31,023 nucleotides of DNA, taken from JAFARZ01 sp035651595. GTDB taxonomy: Bacteria; Actinomycetota; Actinomycetes; Streptosporangiales; Streptosporangiaceae. Below are positions 30,718-31,023 of the stretch, in pieces. How positions within the stretch are numbered: the stretch's first letter is position 1; the number at the start of each line of letters is the position of its first letter. Location of the stretch: positions 1-31,023 of the forward strand of contig DASRFJ010000017.1 of assembly GCA_035651595.1 (NCBI GenBank). Reading direction: 5' to 3'. Below the pieces are notes generated by a model. The model did no database searches and had not been told where the DNA came from. It saw only the letters and a program-made list of their open reading frames with translations. The position numbers were made by a program, and so were the translations under genes.

Positions 30718-30738
30718 GAGCAAACACGGAGCAAACAC
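30718..30738. repeat. GAGCAAACAC direct repeats (integrase arm-site candidates)
   Basis: GAGCAAACAC at 30718-30727 and 30729-30738, 11 bp apart, about 120 nt from the tRNA-Lys fragment. Tyrosine-integrase arm sites are short direct repeats at such distances. The 503-bp tail of the window (30521-31023) shows no convincing gene. Confidence 0.5.
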
Positions 30739-31023
30739 AGGTGCCTGAAGGTCTAGACATTGCGGAGAACCGGGCGACGGAGACGGACCAGCGGGGGCAT
30801 CCGCGGGGGAGAGGCGACGGAGGAGCCAGCCCGGCAGCCAGATGCGGTGAGTAATCACCACCGCAGATGGCGGCCGATGTGCAGGCACACCGCGAACGCG
30901 TGACGGCTCCGCAGGAACTGGATCGCCGGGTCCGCGCCGTGTCCCTCTCACGGACCCGCGATCGCCTGCTGCGGCCCGCCAGTCTCTGCTGCTGCCTCAA
31001 GCTTCCCGACCCGGTGATGCACT

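Noticed and set aside
30856..30948. Minus-strand peptide end DPAIQFLRSRHAFAVCLHIG
   Set aside because: Looks protein-like and closes with RHLRW and a stop, but the frame is only about 30 codons long with no start; it may be a fragment of the next element.

Overview
The window reads as high-GC Gram-positive (actinobacterial) chromosome. The evidence is strong G/C third-position bias, frequent GTG starts, a LysM/resuscitation-promoting-factor-like cell-wall enzyme, an FtsK/SpoIIIE-type TraB of the actinobacterial integrative-element kind, and several genes with a TAnnnT -10 box only 6-8 nt before the start codon (leaderless transcription). Genus cannot be fixed from the sequence; a Streptosporangiales- or Streptomyces-like relative is an inference.

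Region 1 (1-5.4 kb) is part of an actinobacterial integrative and conjugative element (AICE): the C-terminal part of an XRE/TPR-type regulator, an APH-fold kinase, and a tightly coupled run of small element proteins leading into traB. Traditional rep, xis and int genes are not in the window. Downstream of traB is a GTCTC repeat/hairpin cluster that could be the transfer (clt) site. The region stops next to a tRNA-Thr gene of which only the 5' half remains, cut in the anticodon loop.

Region 2 (5.6-15.4 kb) is chromosomal: two secreted surface-type proteins (a ricin-lectin protein and a Pro/Ser/Thr-rich anchored protein), the threonine-catabolism pair tdh-kbl, a LysM-Rpf protein, an FMN/F420 split-barrel protein, a two-RCK channel-like protein and a Trp-rich secreted protein.

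Region 3 (15.4-23.4 kb) holds a SLOG plus multi-TM protein resembling predicted nucleotide-sensing membrane effectors, a PurM-like and an RraA-like gene (the latter with a DtxR/IdeR-like box at its promoter), a TetR regulator with nested inverted repeats, a DUF89/ARMT1-type phosphatase divergent from a tandem YciI protein, a membrane protein and a small hypothetical protein whose promoter abuts a perfect 12-bp inverted repeat.

Region 4 (23.4-31 kb) is repeat- and mobile-DNA-rich: a 356-bp imperfect palindrome built from an ATTGCGGACA(C/G)TTACC repeat (a further copy lies at 15.5 kb), a GNAT-like remnant, a sugar operon (SIS isomerase, ROK kinase, DeoR regulator, phosphodiesterase-fold hydrolase) whose last gene is interrupted by a 350-bp element with 46-bp terminal inverted repeats, a beheaded gene fragment on the other side of that element, a small secreted protein, a large P-loop NTPase/GNAT-like/HTH fusion, and finally the 3' part of a tRNA-Lys gene followed by GAGCAAACAC direct repeats, which looks like the attachment-site end of a second integrative element extending beyond the right edge.
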